A DNA stretch of 64,000 nucleotides from Pseudanabaena sp. M53BS1SP1A06MG. GTDB taxonomy: Bacteria; Cyanobacteriota; Cyanobacteriia; Pseudanabaenales; Pseudanabaenaceae. The translations under genes and the position numbers were made by a program. Positions within the stretch are counted from its first letter, which is position 1, and each line of letters begins with the position of its first letter. The notes below the pieces were generated by a model that made no database searches, was not told the DNA's origin, and saw nothing but the letters and a program-made list of their open reading frames with translations. The stretch lies in assembly GCA_020404105.1 (NCBI GenBank), contig JADBWH010000013.1:1-64000 (forward strand). Reading direction: 5' to 3'. Positions 1 to 8,913 of the stretch are shown here, in pieces.

Positions 1-116
1 GTCGAGATTTGACAGCAAGACCAATGACCACTTACGACAGTGAATATGGCAGTGCCATCTTTTTAAATTTAACCGAGGATATTCCCGCAGACTTACTTCG
101 GCAACTTTTAGCTTAG
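1..116 (+). CDS. 3' end of an unidentified gene (partial)
   Basis: One frame is open from the window edge to a TAG at 114-116. It encodes about 38 residues ending in LTEDIPADLLRQLLA. The amphipathic, protein-like composition and a stop shortly before the convergent sbcC gene suggest the true C-terminus of a gene that starts outside the window. The family cannot be told from so short a piece, and chance cannot be fully excluded. Confidence 0.45.
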   Translation, partial: RDLTARPMTTYDSEYGSAIFLNLTEDIPADLLRQLLA

Positions 117-190
117 AGAGGATGAGACGGTTGGACATTTGTGGTTAGGTTGGTGAGCAAATGCCTTCTTTGCTTCACACCGCCTCATAT

Positions 191-3100
191 CTATCCAATT
201 AACTGCACGCTTGATCCGTCGCCATTTTTAGACACTTCGATTAGTGTATTAAAAGCTTCTTTCATTAGTGGCATATGCGTAATCACGAGAATGCACTCAA
301 AATCGTGTGCGATCGCATTTATGGCACTGACAAGACGATCACATCCTAACTGATCTTGACTGCCAAAGCCTTCATCGATAATAAGGGTTTGTAAAGTACT
401 GCCTTTCCGCTGTGCAAGGACACGAGAGAGGGCAAGGCGCACTGCAAAATTAATGCGAAAAGCTTCACCGCCTGAATAAGTTTCATATGGTCTTGTACCT
501 TTGGTGTCGGCAATTTCAATGTCGAGGGTTTCGATGAGGCGATCGCTTTTTTTGCCAGATTTTTGAGTAATGAATCGCACGTTTAATTGGCGATCGCTCA
601 GTTGCGCGAGAATTTGATTGGCTTCCACTTCAATTTGCGGTAAGATATTTTCGAGCATTAGGGCTTGAATGCCATTTTTCCCAAAAGCTTGATAGAGTTC
701 AGTATGGATGCGCTGACGTTGGCAAGCAGTTTCGATTTGAGCGATGGTTTCTTGTTCACGTTGTCGGCTTTGCTCTAGTTGCTGTTGGGCTTGCTGAAGG
801 CTACCAATTAGGGCGAGGAGAGAGTCCATTCGCGATCGCCAGTTTTGTAAATTTTGCTTTAGAACTTGAATCTCACGACCATGATCGCCTTGAAGAGATT
901 GAATTTGTGATTGTAATTCCGTAATTTGATTGGTAATTATTTGTAATTCCTGCTGTTGTTTAGTTTGGGACTGTTGCAAATGGCTTACCTGTTGCTGAAG
1001 TTCAGGATATTCCTCTTCGGCGCGAATGAGTTCTTGATAGCGTAATAGCGATAGAGTGAGTTCTTGCTTTTGGGTGCGGAGTTGTTGATGGAAATCGGGA
1101 TCGTAACCTAGTTGAGTCAGAGCGCGATCGCATTGTTCAAGTTCATGCTGTACTTCTAGATCGATCAAATTTTTTTGTAAACGCTCATTTAATTGATTGA
1201 TTTTTAATTGAAGGTCAGGGATTTTTTGCGAGAGATTATCCGCTTGACGTTGGGCGTTTTTTAATTCCGATTGCTTGATTTCCGCCCAGCGCCAACGCTC
1301 AATATCACCACGAGCAAGGGCATGATTTTTTTCATCATAGGCAAATTTATGAATATTATGATCAATTAATTCCATCTCCTCCCATGCTTCTCGTAAATAA
1401 TTTTTTGTTTGCAAGCGATCGCTTAAATCTTGGATTTCGGCATTAATGATTTCTAGCCTTTGCACTGACTCGGATATAGCTTTGAGTCTTTCCTGTAAAG
1501 TTCCCTTACGCTGAATTAAATCATTAAGCGGTGCAAGTTCTTTCTTTAATTGGCGATATTCCTCACGCAAAACTTCAATTTCACAATTAGAAGCCGCCTG
1601 CTGCTCCTTGACCACCCAAATATCCGCTTGCAAATCGCGAGATTCTTGCTTGTGCTTTTTCTGAACTAATTGCCAATGTGCTTCGTCAAGCGGGCGATCG
1701 CATAATGGACAGGGAGCATTTGGCACAGTTAACTGACGCATTTTTGCTTCTAGTTTATTAAATGCTGTCTCTGTATCCGCCAAACGGGTTTTTAATCTCT
1801 CCAAAAAGTCCCTGCGTTCCAATCCCTTTTCATGGACACGCTGTTGATAGACTTGTTTTTTTTGCAAAGCATCGATTTGGCGATCTAACTCCTGAGCATG
1901 ATTGAGTAAGCGATCACGATCTTTGACTTGCAATTGCAATTGGTCACGCTTAGCAACTAATTCTTCTAACTTTGCCGTTAGTTTAGTTTCTTCCCTTTCT
2001 AACTGATGCTTAAGCGTCTGATAGCGATGGACGAGTGGTGTAGATTGAGCATGGAGTCGATCAAATTCCTGCAAAACTGCCCTTGCTTTGTGTAATTCAG
2101 TGATCGCAGCTTCAATTTCCGTAGCCCGACTCAACACACCTTGCAAATCAGTTTCCTGTTGTACTAGGCTTTCTAACTGCGCTTGATAATGGCGTAACTG
2201 ACCTTTAAGTTCGCTTTGCAAACTAGCGAGTTTATGGCTAAAGTCTCCACGTCTTTCACTTAACTGTTGATATTTCTGAAACTTGCGCTCTAGTTCAGTC
2301 TCTTGATTAGACAGCAATTGATAGCATTCGTAATCTTGCAAAATTAGCGATCGCTCTCTTAAGTATACTTCTAATTGCTGTAATTGCTTCTGTTGGCTAG
2401 CGAGTTGTCTTTCTATTTGCGTCAGGTTACCAGAGAGCGAAGTTTGCTGTTGCTGTTGCCAAATCAACTGCTGGAAAACGCTGGTATATTGCTTTTGTAA
2501 ATCTTCGACAGCTTGCAATTTAGCGCGATCGCGATTTTCCCACGTTTGCAAATCTAATAACTGCGATCGCAAAGTTTCTAACTGTGGCGCAATTTCGGCT
2601 CCCGCTAAAATCTGTTCTTGCAAATGCGCTAACAAATTTTCTAAAACCGCCGATTCTGCCTTGCTATTTCGTGCAATATCCTTAGCCCTTTCCGCCAAAT
2701 CGTCGTACTGCGATAGTGCCAGCATATCCGCCAAAATCTGTTTGCGATCACTGGGACGCTTCAGCATAAATTCATCAGCACGACCTTGCCGCAAATATGC
2801 CGAGTTGACAAAAGTTTCATAATCCATTTTCAGATGGGAAATGATACTTTGCTGCGTCGATCGCACCTTACGCTCTGTCAGTGATTTAAACTTGCCTTCA
2901 CTCTGCACCTGAAATTCTAGAGAGGTCGAACTATTGCGCGATCGGGTTCTAATTACACGATAGACCTCACCACTTGCGATAAACGTAAAATCAACTTGTG
3001 TCTCCTTTGTTCCAACATGAATCACATCATCTTCACTCGCCGCCCGACTTGCTCCCCACACCACCCAAGAAATTGCCTCCAATAGAGAGGACTTTCCTGC

Positions 3101-3202
3101 TCCATTCGCGCCACAAATACAAGCAACATGTAGCCCACTAAAATCTAAGGCTAATTGTTGATAGCTCAAGAAATTTTTTAATCTTAATTTCTGAGGGATC
3201 AT
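191..3202 (-). CDS. sbcC: Exonuclease subunit SbcC (Rad50-like SMC ATPase)
   Basis: 1003 residues. A Walker A motif GANGAGKSS lies at residues 31-39, followed by about 800 residues of Gln/Glu/Leu-rich coiled coil. The coil is interrupted near its middle by a zinc-hook CPLC (Cys498 and Cys501). The C-terminal half-ATPase has the signature TYSGGEAFR, a Walker B LIIDEGFGSQD and the switch region ILVITHMP. This is the standard Rad50/SbcC plan and length. SbcC works with the nuclease SbcD to cleave DNA hairpins and process double-strand breaks; no sbcD is in this window. The ATG at 3200-3202 gives the expected N-terminus, which starts with the ATPase core. A decayed copy of the SbcC C-terminus is present at 26884-26973. 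Confidence 0.95.
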   Translation of the reverse strand: MIPQKLRLKNFLSYQQLALDFSGLHVACICGANGAGKSSLLEAISWVVWGASRAASEDDVIHVGTKETQVDFTFIASGEVYRVIRTRSRNSSTSLEFQVQSEGKFKSLTERKVRSTQQSIISHLKMDYETFVNSAYLRQGRADEFMLKRPSDRKQILADMLALSQYDDLAERAKDIARNSKAESAVLENLLAHLQEQILAGAEIAPQLETLRSQLLDLQTWENRDRAKLQAVEDLQKQYTSVFQQLIWQQQQQTSLSGNLTQIERQLASQQKQLQQLEVYLRERSLILQDYECYQLLSNQETELERKFQKYQQLSERRGDFSHKLASLQSELKGQLRHYQAQLESLVQQETDLQGVLSRATEIEAAITELHKARAVLQEFDRLHAQSTPLVHRYQTLKHQLEREETKLTAKLEELVAKRDQLQLQVKDRDRLLNHAQELDRQIDALQKKQVYQQRVHEKGLERRDFLERLKTRLADTETAFNKLEAKMRQLTVPNAPCPLCDRPLDEAHWQLVQKKHKQESRDLQADIWVVKEQQAASNCEIEVLREEYRQLKKELAPLNDLIQRKGTLQERLKAISESVQRLEIINAEIQDLSDRLQTKNYLREAWEEMELIDHNIHKFAYDEKNHALARGDIERWRWAEIKQSELKNAQRQADNLSQKIPDLQLKINQLNERLQKNLIDLEVQHELEQCDRALTQLGYDPDFHQQLRTQKQELTLSLLRYQELIRAEEEYPELQQQVSHLQQSQTKQQQELQIITNQITELQSQIQSLQGDHGREIQVLKQNLQNWRSRMDSLLALIGSLQQAQQQLEQSRQREQETIAQIETACQRQRIHTELYQAFGKNGIQALMLENILPQIEVEANQILAQLSDRQLNVRFITQKSGKKSDRLIETLDIEIADTKGTRPYETYSGGEAFRINFAVRLALSRVLAQRKGSTLQTLIIDEGFGSQDQLGCDRLVSAINAIAHDFECILVITHMPLMKEAFNTLIEVSKNGDGSSVQLIG

Positions 3203-3358
3203 GGGGAATTATTTTTAATGTGACAGAATCTTTCCTAACCAGTTATACTAGCAATTATTTAATAATCATAATAATGTATCGCTTCACAAACGAGTATCTT
3301 TCTAATTTTTTACTTTTACCTTTTTACTTTTTACTTTTGCCTTCAAGCCGAGAGCGTT

Positions 3359-3730
3359 ATGGAAATATGGGAAGAAATTAGTCGCCAAAGAGTCAAATAC
3401 ATTGTCGATAGCTATCTATTAGCTGGTGATGACGATGAATATTTTGATGACTATTTAGAAGATCTCCTCCAAGCCTATCCACCACCACAAATTGAGTTAG
3501 CGCTTGTTGAAATCTTGATTGAAGGCTGGCGTTATTTTCCCCTACAGCGTGGAGTTCCATTTCTGGAGCGATCTCACAATCTTTTGAAATCTTGGGAAAA
3601 CAAGACAATTACCCCAAATATTTCGGCAACCCAATTTCGTCTGATTACAGGGCTAGATCCCACATTGATATTCGGAATAAGTATAGATACTCATTCAACA
3701 AGAAGTATATTCCCTTCTGTAAGTAGATAA
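3359..3730 (+). CDS. Small conserved-looking hypothetical protein
   Basis: 123 residues, acidic at the N-terminus (a DDDEYFDDYLED run near residues 24-35), with a central part resembling a small helical domain. I recognise no named family, although the segment ITPNISATQFRLITGLDP looks like a conserved cyanobacterial module. The ATG at 3359 follows a T-rich promoter-like stretch of TTTTTACTTTT repeats. The last residues look atypical, and the stop codon falls inside the left arm of an inverted repeat (3725-3739 with 3812-3826). The original C-terminus may therefore have been replaced by an inserted element. Confidence 0.6.
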   Translation: MEIWEEISRQRVKYIVDSYLLAGDDDEYFDDYLEDLLQAYPPPQIELALVEILIEGWRYFPLQRGVPFLERSHNLLKSWENKTITPNISATQFRLITGLDPTLIFGISIDTHSTRSIFPSVSR

Positions 3731-3826
3731 TTCGGTAGTCCTAAAAAGGCAAGGACTTATTGTGATAAAAAAGTGCAGAGCTTCGGAGCCGCCCATCTTT
3801 ACCTACATAGCACTACCTAATTATCT
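3725..3826. repeat. Inverted-repeat-bounded element overlapping a stop codon
   Basis: AGATAATTCGGTAGT at 3725-3739 is matched by its reverse complement with one mismatch at 3812-3826. The 72 bp between hold no gene. Terminal inverted repeats around a short non-coding core suggest a MITE-like insertion. No target duplication was identified. Confidence 0.45.
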
Positions 3827-3860
3827 TGGCATAGGCAAAAAAATCACTATAGCTTAATTA

Positions 3861-3902
3861 GATTTGTGGGAAGCCTACCTTTGGCTGCGCTTCCCACAAA
3901 TC
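3861..3902 (-). terminator. Hairpin at the 3' end of thf1
   Basis: Fourteen-base perfect arms (3861-3874 and 3889-3902) around a 14-nt loop, directly abutting the thf1 stop codon. It probably terminates thf1 transcription. The arm sequence GATTTGTGGGAAGC resembles the arms of repeats at 15568, 47565 and 51750, so this is also a copy of a dispersed family. Confidence 0.6.
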
Positions 3903-3903
3903 A

Positions 3904-4617
3904 TTATTGATCCGCAGAAATATCATTAGATACTGTAGAGGTAGCAGCTTCTTTGGGGATCCGTTTTTTTCGCTCAGCTTCCACCATGTCAGCTATCATT
4001 TGTCTGGCTTGCTCAATTTTATCGAGGTTAGAGCGATACAAATCAATATCCTTGAGTAAGCGATCACTTCCAAACTTTAAATTTTCACTAACTAATTTCA
4101 GCACTTCTTCCCGCTTGGTATTGTCGGAGATCGTCTCAGGATCACTGATTTCTAATAAAGCGTATAGTCCAACACCGAGTAAACGGCTATATTTGAAATT
4201 TTCTTTGCTGGCAATAGTATGTATTTGTCCTGCTAGCGGTTCAAGATAGACACTCGATTCGAGCTTAGTCAATAAATTCTTGACTTCATTAGGCGATCGC
4301 GTAGCAAGATCGCTCAAAGTCGTTGCGTCTTGGCGGACGAGATCGGAGTCAAACTGAAGCGCACAACATAGGGCATGAAATATGGAAAAGCGATCAGTTT
4401 CAGGCTTGTAACCAACAGTAAAGCGATCAAATGTGGTCACAAAGCCGAGGGCAAAGATTGAGTCATAAACAAATGTTTGATTGACTTTGAGCAGATGCAC
4501 TTCCACCAAAAGCTCATCTACAACCCGTCGATAGACTTGATTAACTGGCTTGGGGAAAGCTAAATAAAAATCTTTTTTGGTATCAGAAACAGTACGGACG
4601 GTATTCACAGTTAGCAA
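3904..4617 (-). CDS. thf1: Thylakoid formation protein Thf1/Psb29
   Basis: 237 residues. The N-terminal half (TVSDTKKDFYLAFPKPVNQV and the following segment with YDSIFALGF and FHALCCAL) is characteristic of Psb29/Thf1. The C-terminal part is a charged helical tail (ADMVEAERKKRIPKE). In cyanobacteria and chloroplasts this protein supports photosystem II biogenesis and repair and stability of FtsH proteases at the thylakoid. Length matches the family. It is transcribed alone, divergently from the acyl-CoA synthetase gene and ending in a hairpin at its stop codon. Confidence 0.93.
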   Translation of the reverse strand: MLTVNTVRTVSDTKKDFYLAFPKPVNQVYRRVVDELLVEVHLLKVNQTFVYDSIFALGFVTTFDRFTVGYKPETDRFSIFHALCCALQFDSDLVRQDATTLSDLATRSPNEVKNLLTKLESSVYLEPLAGQIHTIASKENFKYSRLLGVGLYALLEISDPETISDNTKREEVLKLVSENLKFGSDRLLKDIDLYRSNLDKIEQARQMIADMVEAERKKRIPKEAATSTVSNDISADQ

Positions 4618-4715
4618 AACCTAACGACAAGATAGTTCAAATAATCATCGCACAGATAGCACTAGCATCAGTCTATCGATGTGGATAAATTTAGATTTAA
4701 GTACTGCTAGAAACG

Positions 4716-4768
4716 AAAAACCAGAAGAGAGTTGCGAGGCAAAGCGTCGCAACTCTCTTCTGGTTTTT
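4716..4768. repeat. Long perfect hairpin, 22-bp stem
   Basis: Arms 4716-4737 and 4747-4768 are perfectly complementary around a 9-nt loop (GGCAAAGCG). It sits between the divergent thf1 and acyl-CoA synthetase genes, so it is not at a gene's 3' end. This makes it more like a mobile palindrome than a simple terminator. The 330-bp intergenic stretch otherwise holds a leader hairpin at 4848-4896. Confidence 0.75.
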
Positions 4769-4847
4769 ATGTCTTAATTTACTTGGATACAAGCTAATCT
4801 TTGCGTTTAGGCTGGGAAACGCTATATTGTTAATGCTTACAGTTTGC

Positions 4848-4896
4848 TTAGTAATTATTGAAAGCATGGCAAAGCAACGATTTCAATAATTACTAA
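4848..4896 (+). promoter_or_regulatory. Leader hairpin upstream of the acyl-CoA synthetase gene
   Basis: Sixteen-base perfect arms (4848-4863 and 4881-4896) with a 17-nt loop, followed by a small palindrome (CAGCG..CGCTG) at about 4900-4913. They lie just before the ATG at 4948. The structures would sit in the 5' leader if transcription starts upstream of them. A regulatory role is inferred only from position. Confidence 0.35.
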
Positions 4897-4947
4897 TTCA
4901 GCGCAACGCGCTGTATAACGCACCAAGTCTTTTAGGTAAACCTATCC

Positions 4948-6438
4948 ATGAATTTAGCTCGGCTAATCTCCGAAACGGCTGCCAAATATGCCGACAAGCC
5001 TGCAATCATCTTTGAGAGCAAAATTTGGAGTTATCGAGATTTTGAGCATCAAGTCCGCAATTATGCCGCCATACTTCAGCACTTAGGTATTAAAAAAGGC
5101 GATCGCGTGACAGTGCAATTACCAAAATGTATTGAATTTTTATTTTTGCATTTTGCGATATTGTCTATAGGTGCGATCGTACTACCTCTAAATCCCGACT
5201 ATTGCCCTGAAGAAGTTAGATATTTTTTAACCGATTCAGGGAGTTCTTTATTAGTTACGAATAGCTCTCTTTACAACAAAGTCCAAGCAGAACTAAAACA
5301 TTTATCGGCATTACAGATTCTACATACAGAGAATATTCCCACTTTCCCAATAGCAGAATTTATTCCTGAATATGCCGCAGGTGATGATGATATTGCGATG
5401 ATTTGCTATACCTCAGGAACTACAGGGCGATCGAAAGGGGCAGCGATTTCCCATCGTAATCTCATCATGAATATGAAATCTTTGCATCAAGCATGGGCTT
5501 GGAGCGATCGCGATATTTTGCTCCATGTCTTACCACTATTTCATGTACATGGTTTAAATGTTGCGGCTTTGGGCTGTCTCTACGCAGGCGCTACGATGAT
5601 AATGTTTGAGAAATTTGAGGCGCTCCGCACATGGGAAACTCTAACTTCTCAGAATTGCACTATTTTTATGGCAGTGCCGACAATTTATCAAAGATTGATG
5701 AATGCATGGGAAAAACTGGAACCCAAGCCTAATTTGCAACAAATGCGCCTATTTATCTCTGGCTCTGCTCCCCTTAGCGATCCGCAATTCTATCAGTTTG
5801 AGAAACTGACAGGATTTCGGATTCTCGAACGTTATGGAATGACAGAAACAGGCATGAATGCATCGAATCTGATTACATCAGAGCATCGCAAGGCTAAGAG
5901 CGTTGGCTTTCCATTATCAGGAGTGAAAATTCGGATTGTGAATGCAAATGGTGAGGATGTGGAAGAATCAGAAGTTGGAGAGGTTTGGATTCGTGGTGAT
6001 AATGTATTTCAAGGCTATTGGCAAATGCCCGAAAAGACCGCCGAAGCCTTTGTTGATGGATGGTTTCGCACAGGTGATCTCGGATTTCAAGATCCCGATG
6101 ATGACAATCGGCTCTATTTAGTAGGACGTGTGAAGGAGCTAATTATTACGGGCGGACTGAATGTCTATCCTAAAGAAATCGAGAATATTTTGGAAGGTCA
6201 CGAGGCAGTTAAGGAGTCAGCCGTAATTGGCTTGCCTGATCAGGATTTTGGCGAAAAAGTTGTGGCAGCGATCGCTCTCCAAGATGACATGAGCATTGCT
6301 CCTGAAGTATTAATTGATTACTGCAAAAGTCGCCTTGCCTCTTATAAGTGTCCTAAACAAATCCTTTTTGTCAACGAACTTCCCCGTAATGCAATGGGTA
6401 AAATCCAGAAAAACATCTTAGCTCAACAACTTAAATAA
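4948..6438 (+). CDS. AMP-forming acyl-CoA synthetase, MatB (malonyl-CoA synthetase)-like
   Basis: 496 residues of an ANL-superfamily adenylate-forming enzyme. The phosphate-binding loop YTSGTTGRSKG lies near residue 153, ERYGMTETGMN is the A5 motif, and FRTGDLG, GRVKELIITGGLNVYPKEIE and the C-terminal LPRNAMGKIQKN follow in order. The last two motifs, and the spacing of RYGMTETGMNASN, resemble malonyl/methylmalonyl-CoA synthetases more than long-chain FadD. It would activate a carboxylic acid with ATP and CoA in the cytoplasm. A medium-chain or aromatic acid substrate cannot be excluded. It stands alone, with a structured leader. Confidence 0.75.
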   Translation: MNLARLISETAAKYADKPAIIFESKIWSYRDFEHQVRNYAAILQHLGIKKGDRVTVQLPKCIEFLFLHFAILSIGAIVLPLNPDYCPEEVRYFLTDSGSSLLVTNSSLYNKVQAELKHLSALQILHTENIPTFPIAEFIPEYAAGDDDIAMICYTSGTTGRSKGAAISHRNLIMNMKSLHQAWAWSDRDILLHVLPLFHVHGLNVAALGCLYAGATMIMFEKFEALRTWETLTSQNCTIFMAVPTIYQRLMNAWEKLEPKPNLQQMRLFISGSAPLSDPQFYQFEKLTGFRILERYGMTETGMNASNLITSEHRKAKSVGFPLSGVKIRIVNANGEDVEESEVGEVWIRGDNVFQGYWQMPEKTAEAFVDGWFRTGDLGFQDPDDDNRLYLVGRVKELIITGGLNVYPKEIENILEGHEAVKESAVIGLPDQDFGEKVVAAIALQDDMSIAPEVLIDYCKSRLASYKCPKQILFVNELPRNAMGKIQKNILAQQLK

Positions 6439-6440
6439 TA

Positions 6441-6463
6441 GAGGCGACGCAGTGCGTCGCCTC
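6441..6463 (+). terminator. Short GC-rich hairpin after the acyl-CoA synthetase gene
   Basis: GAGGCGACGCA and TGCGTCGCCTC are perfect arms around a single central base, beginning 3 bp after the stop codon. Probable transcription terminator or RNA-stability hairpin. Copies with similar arms occur at 6588-6612 and 37651-37677. Confidence 0.6.
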
Positions 6464-6483
6464 TACATCATTGAATTCAATAA

Positions 6484-6590
6484 TAAGTAGTTTGACATGA
6501 GTAAACTAAAAACCCAGAATTTTGTTCCGCCCGCGTAGCAGGCGGAACAAAATTCTGGGTTGGGTTTTAATTAAGTTGAGCTACTTAGAA
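6484..6590. repeat. Palindromic MITE-like repeat, copy 1
   Basis: Perfect 21-bp arms (6511-6531 and 6541-6561) around the loop CGCGTAGCA, flanked on the right by an AATTAAGTTGAGCTACTTAG segment. The same flank and palindrome core (TTTTGTTCCGCC) recur in opposite orientation at 9611-9705. The two copies therefore form an inverted pair around the slt and lipoprotein genes. Confidence 0.8.
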
Positions 6591-6612
6591 GCGACGCGCA
6601 GCGTCGTTTCTA

Positions 6613-8769
6613 TTATTTAACTGAGGCATTAAGGTTGCTAGTTTGCTGCAAACTTGCGATTTGTTGCTGCACAGATGGCGAATATAAGCGTAAATAGTTC
6701 CAATAATTACCTAAAACCTTCGATACATAGTCTCTAGTTTCTTCGTAAGGAATATTATTGACAAATTCATCGGGATCGCCAACACCACGCTCTTCAACCC
6801 ATCTGCCGACTGCTCCAGGTCCTGCATTATAACTAGCGACAGCCAACATCGAGTTATCCTTGTAACGATTATGCGTATAGTCCAGATACCAAGTGCCGAA
6901 ACTAATATTATCCGCAGGATTATCCAGATTGTAATTGCTTACACCCTTTTTGCTGGCAATCCATGAGCCTGTATCAGGCATAATCTGCATCAAGCCGATC
7001 GCACCAGAACGAGAACGGATTTGTGCTTCAAATCGTGACTCTTGACGCATCAAACCAATTACCAATGGGGGAGAAAGCCTCCTTTCACGCGACCAGTTGG
7101 AAATGATATCCCAATAATGGAATGGATAGAGGGATTGCATATAGGCAGGATGCTGCTTGATTTTAGCGATTTCTGCTTTTTGAGGAGAAGGAACATCAAT
7201 CAAATCTAAACTTTCGATGGTTTTAATACCAACCAAATTATCCTGAACTGCTACACGCAATACCCCATCCGTAAAAATTTCGCTAGGCTCCAAATTCCGC
7301 TTTGCACCTAGTTCTGTTTGCCATTGTGATCGCGCATCACGATCTAGCCCCAGTACATATAACTCTTGCAACTTTGCCGAACCAGCAGGTAACGGAGTAC
7401 GCGCACTCGGAATAGCAATCGCAGGCGCTGTATAGCGTGCAGTGGTAAATGTACCCACTTGCCAACCAAGGGAACCTGCGGCACGCCATGCATAGTAAGA
7501 TTCGGGGTGCTGACGAATTGTAAATTCAAAAAACTTCTTCGCTCTGGATTTGTCGCCAATTTGGTTAGCCCATTTGCCAGCCCAGAAACTTGCTTCAGCA
7601 GCAGCATCACTATCAGGACTATTGGCAATAATCGCATCAACCGTAGCGATCGCATTATTCAGTTGTCCGCCGCGTGCCTGACCTTTGGCAATGCGCCAAC
7701 GCAGTTGACTCGCCGCCTCACTACTGCCATATCGCTCTAGCAATAGATTTCTAGCATTACTAGCGGCTTGTGGACTGCTAAGTTTATCTTGCAAAATGGC
7801 TGCTTTAGTGGCTAACGCTTCGCCTGCGGTGTCAGGGTAGTTCGCCACAACGCGATCCGTAGCTGTGATCGCGACTTCAGGAGAGCTAATCTGAGTAATA
7901 CGAATCAGAGCGCGAGGGGCTTGAGGACTTTGGGGAAATTGCTGCACAACGCGATTGTAAGCGACTATGGCTGCCTCAATCTGTCTACCACGGTGGAGGC
8001 TACGGGCATATAGATATGCTGTAAGTGGATTGACTGTCGCCCGAGCATATGCATTAGCCGCTTTGCCAAATTCAAAATTTTTGTAATATGCCTCAGCGAT
8101 CGCCCACCATTGATCACCCTTAAGTGCAGGTGAGCTAGCAACTAGTCGATCTAAAATTGGGACAATACCTTTCGTATCGCCAAAATAAGTCGCTAAATGG
8201 GTCATCAACTCAACTCGATTGGGTGCTTGGGCTAATAAACGGAGTACGACTTCTTGCGATCGAGGATGAGCAGGGAATTTATCTATAAGTTGTTGGTTCT
8301 GACCCAATGCAAACATGGCTTCTGCTGCCACAGGACTATTGGGGAAATTGGTTAAAATGCTTTGCCAAGTAGTTGTTGCTCCTTGGAGATCTCGCAGTTG
8401 AGTCTGTGCCTGTGCACGCTTGAGCAACACATAGTCAGCCAAGATGGGATATGCGGTTTCCAATTTATCAAGAGCAGTGATCGCTTCACGATATTTTCGG
8501 TTATTAAGGTGGATATCTGCAATTACTAATCTTGCACGAACGCGATCAATATCCTCCGAGTACTGTTGAGCTTGAGTTTCTAATTTGGCGAGTCTTTGGT
8601 CAACTGACGAGTAGGTGAGAGGATCAAAAGATCTGTTGTCGCGATTATTGGCTAAGCTTGCATTAAAAGCAAGATCTGACTCAGAAGAAGTCGTAATTAT
8701 TGGGGCACTAGCTCCTGCTAATGTAGCACTGAGCATTAGTACAATTGACCAACGCATTAAATTTTTCAT
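6613..8769 (-). CDS. Soluble-type lytic murein transglycosylase (Slt70-like)
   Basis: 718 residues. An N-terminal signal sequence or anchor (MKNLMRWSIVLMLSATLAGA) is followed by about 450 residues of TPR-like helical repeats that form the superhelical U-domain of Slt enzymes. The C-terminal catalytic SLT domain is near residues 555-690: GLMRQESRFEAQIRS carries the catalytic Glu, then SGAIGLMQIMPDTG and VASYNAGPGAVGRW. The enzyme cleaves MurNAc-GlcNAc bonds of peptidoglycan, forming 1,6-anhydro ends, in the periplasm. It is followed by a short imperfect hairpin at 6588-6612. Confidence 0.9.
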   Translation of the reverse strand: MKNLMRWSIVLMLSATLAGASAPIITTSSESDLAFNASLANNRDNRSFDPLTYSSVDQRLAKLETQAQQYSEDIDRVRARLVIADIHLNNRKYREAITALDKLETAYPILADYVLLKRAQAQTQLRDLQGATTTWQSILTNFPNSPVAAEAMFALGQNQQLIDKFPAHPRSQEVVLRLLAQAPNRVELMTHLATYFGDTKGIVPILDRLVASSPALKGDQWWAIAEAYYKNFEFGKAANAYARATVNPLTAYLYARSLHRGRQIEAAIVAYNRVVQQFPQSPQAPRALIRITQISSPEVAITATDRVVANYPDTAGEALATKAAILQDKLSSPQAASNARNLLLERYGSSEAASQLRWRIAKGQARGGQLNNAIATVDAIIANSPDSDAAAEASFWAGKWANQIGDKSRAKKFFEFTIRQHPESYYAWRAAGSLGWQVGTFTTARYTAPAIAIPSARTPLPAGSAKLQELYVLGLDRDARSQWQTELGAKRNLEPSEIFTDGVLRVAVQDNLVGIKTIESLDLIDVPSPQKAEIAKIKQHPAYMQSLYPFHYWDIISNWSRERRLSPPLVIGLMRQESRFEAQIRSRSGAIGLMQIMPDTGSWIASKKGVSNYNLDNPADNISFGTWYLDYTHNRYKDNSMLAVASYNAGPGAVGRWVEERGVGDPDEFVNNIPYEETRDYVSKVLGNYWNYLRLYSPSVQQQIASLQQTSNLNASVK

Positions 8770-8856
8770 CCCGATATTTTCTGAATGTCGAGCATATTAA
8801 CATTTTTTAATGTTTTTTACAGCACTTGATGCTACCTCAACACTATATCTAAATCA

Positions 8857-8881
8857 AATGGGTGGCTAAACACCACCCATT
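8857..8881 (-). terminator. Hairpin after the lipoprotein gene
   Basis: AATGGGTGG (8857-8865) and CCACCCATT (8873-8881) pair around a 7-nt loop. It lies 33 bp downstream of the stop codon of the minus-strand lipoprotein gene and upstream of slt, so it would separate their transcripts. Confidence 0.5.
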
Positions 8882-8913
8882 CGTAATCATCTCTAACTCG
8901 TTAGATTGCCAAA

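Noticed and set aside
141-353. Plus-strand frame over the sbcC 3' end
   Set aside because: It lies antisense to the conserved SbcC C-terminus and has no family character.
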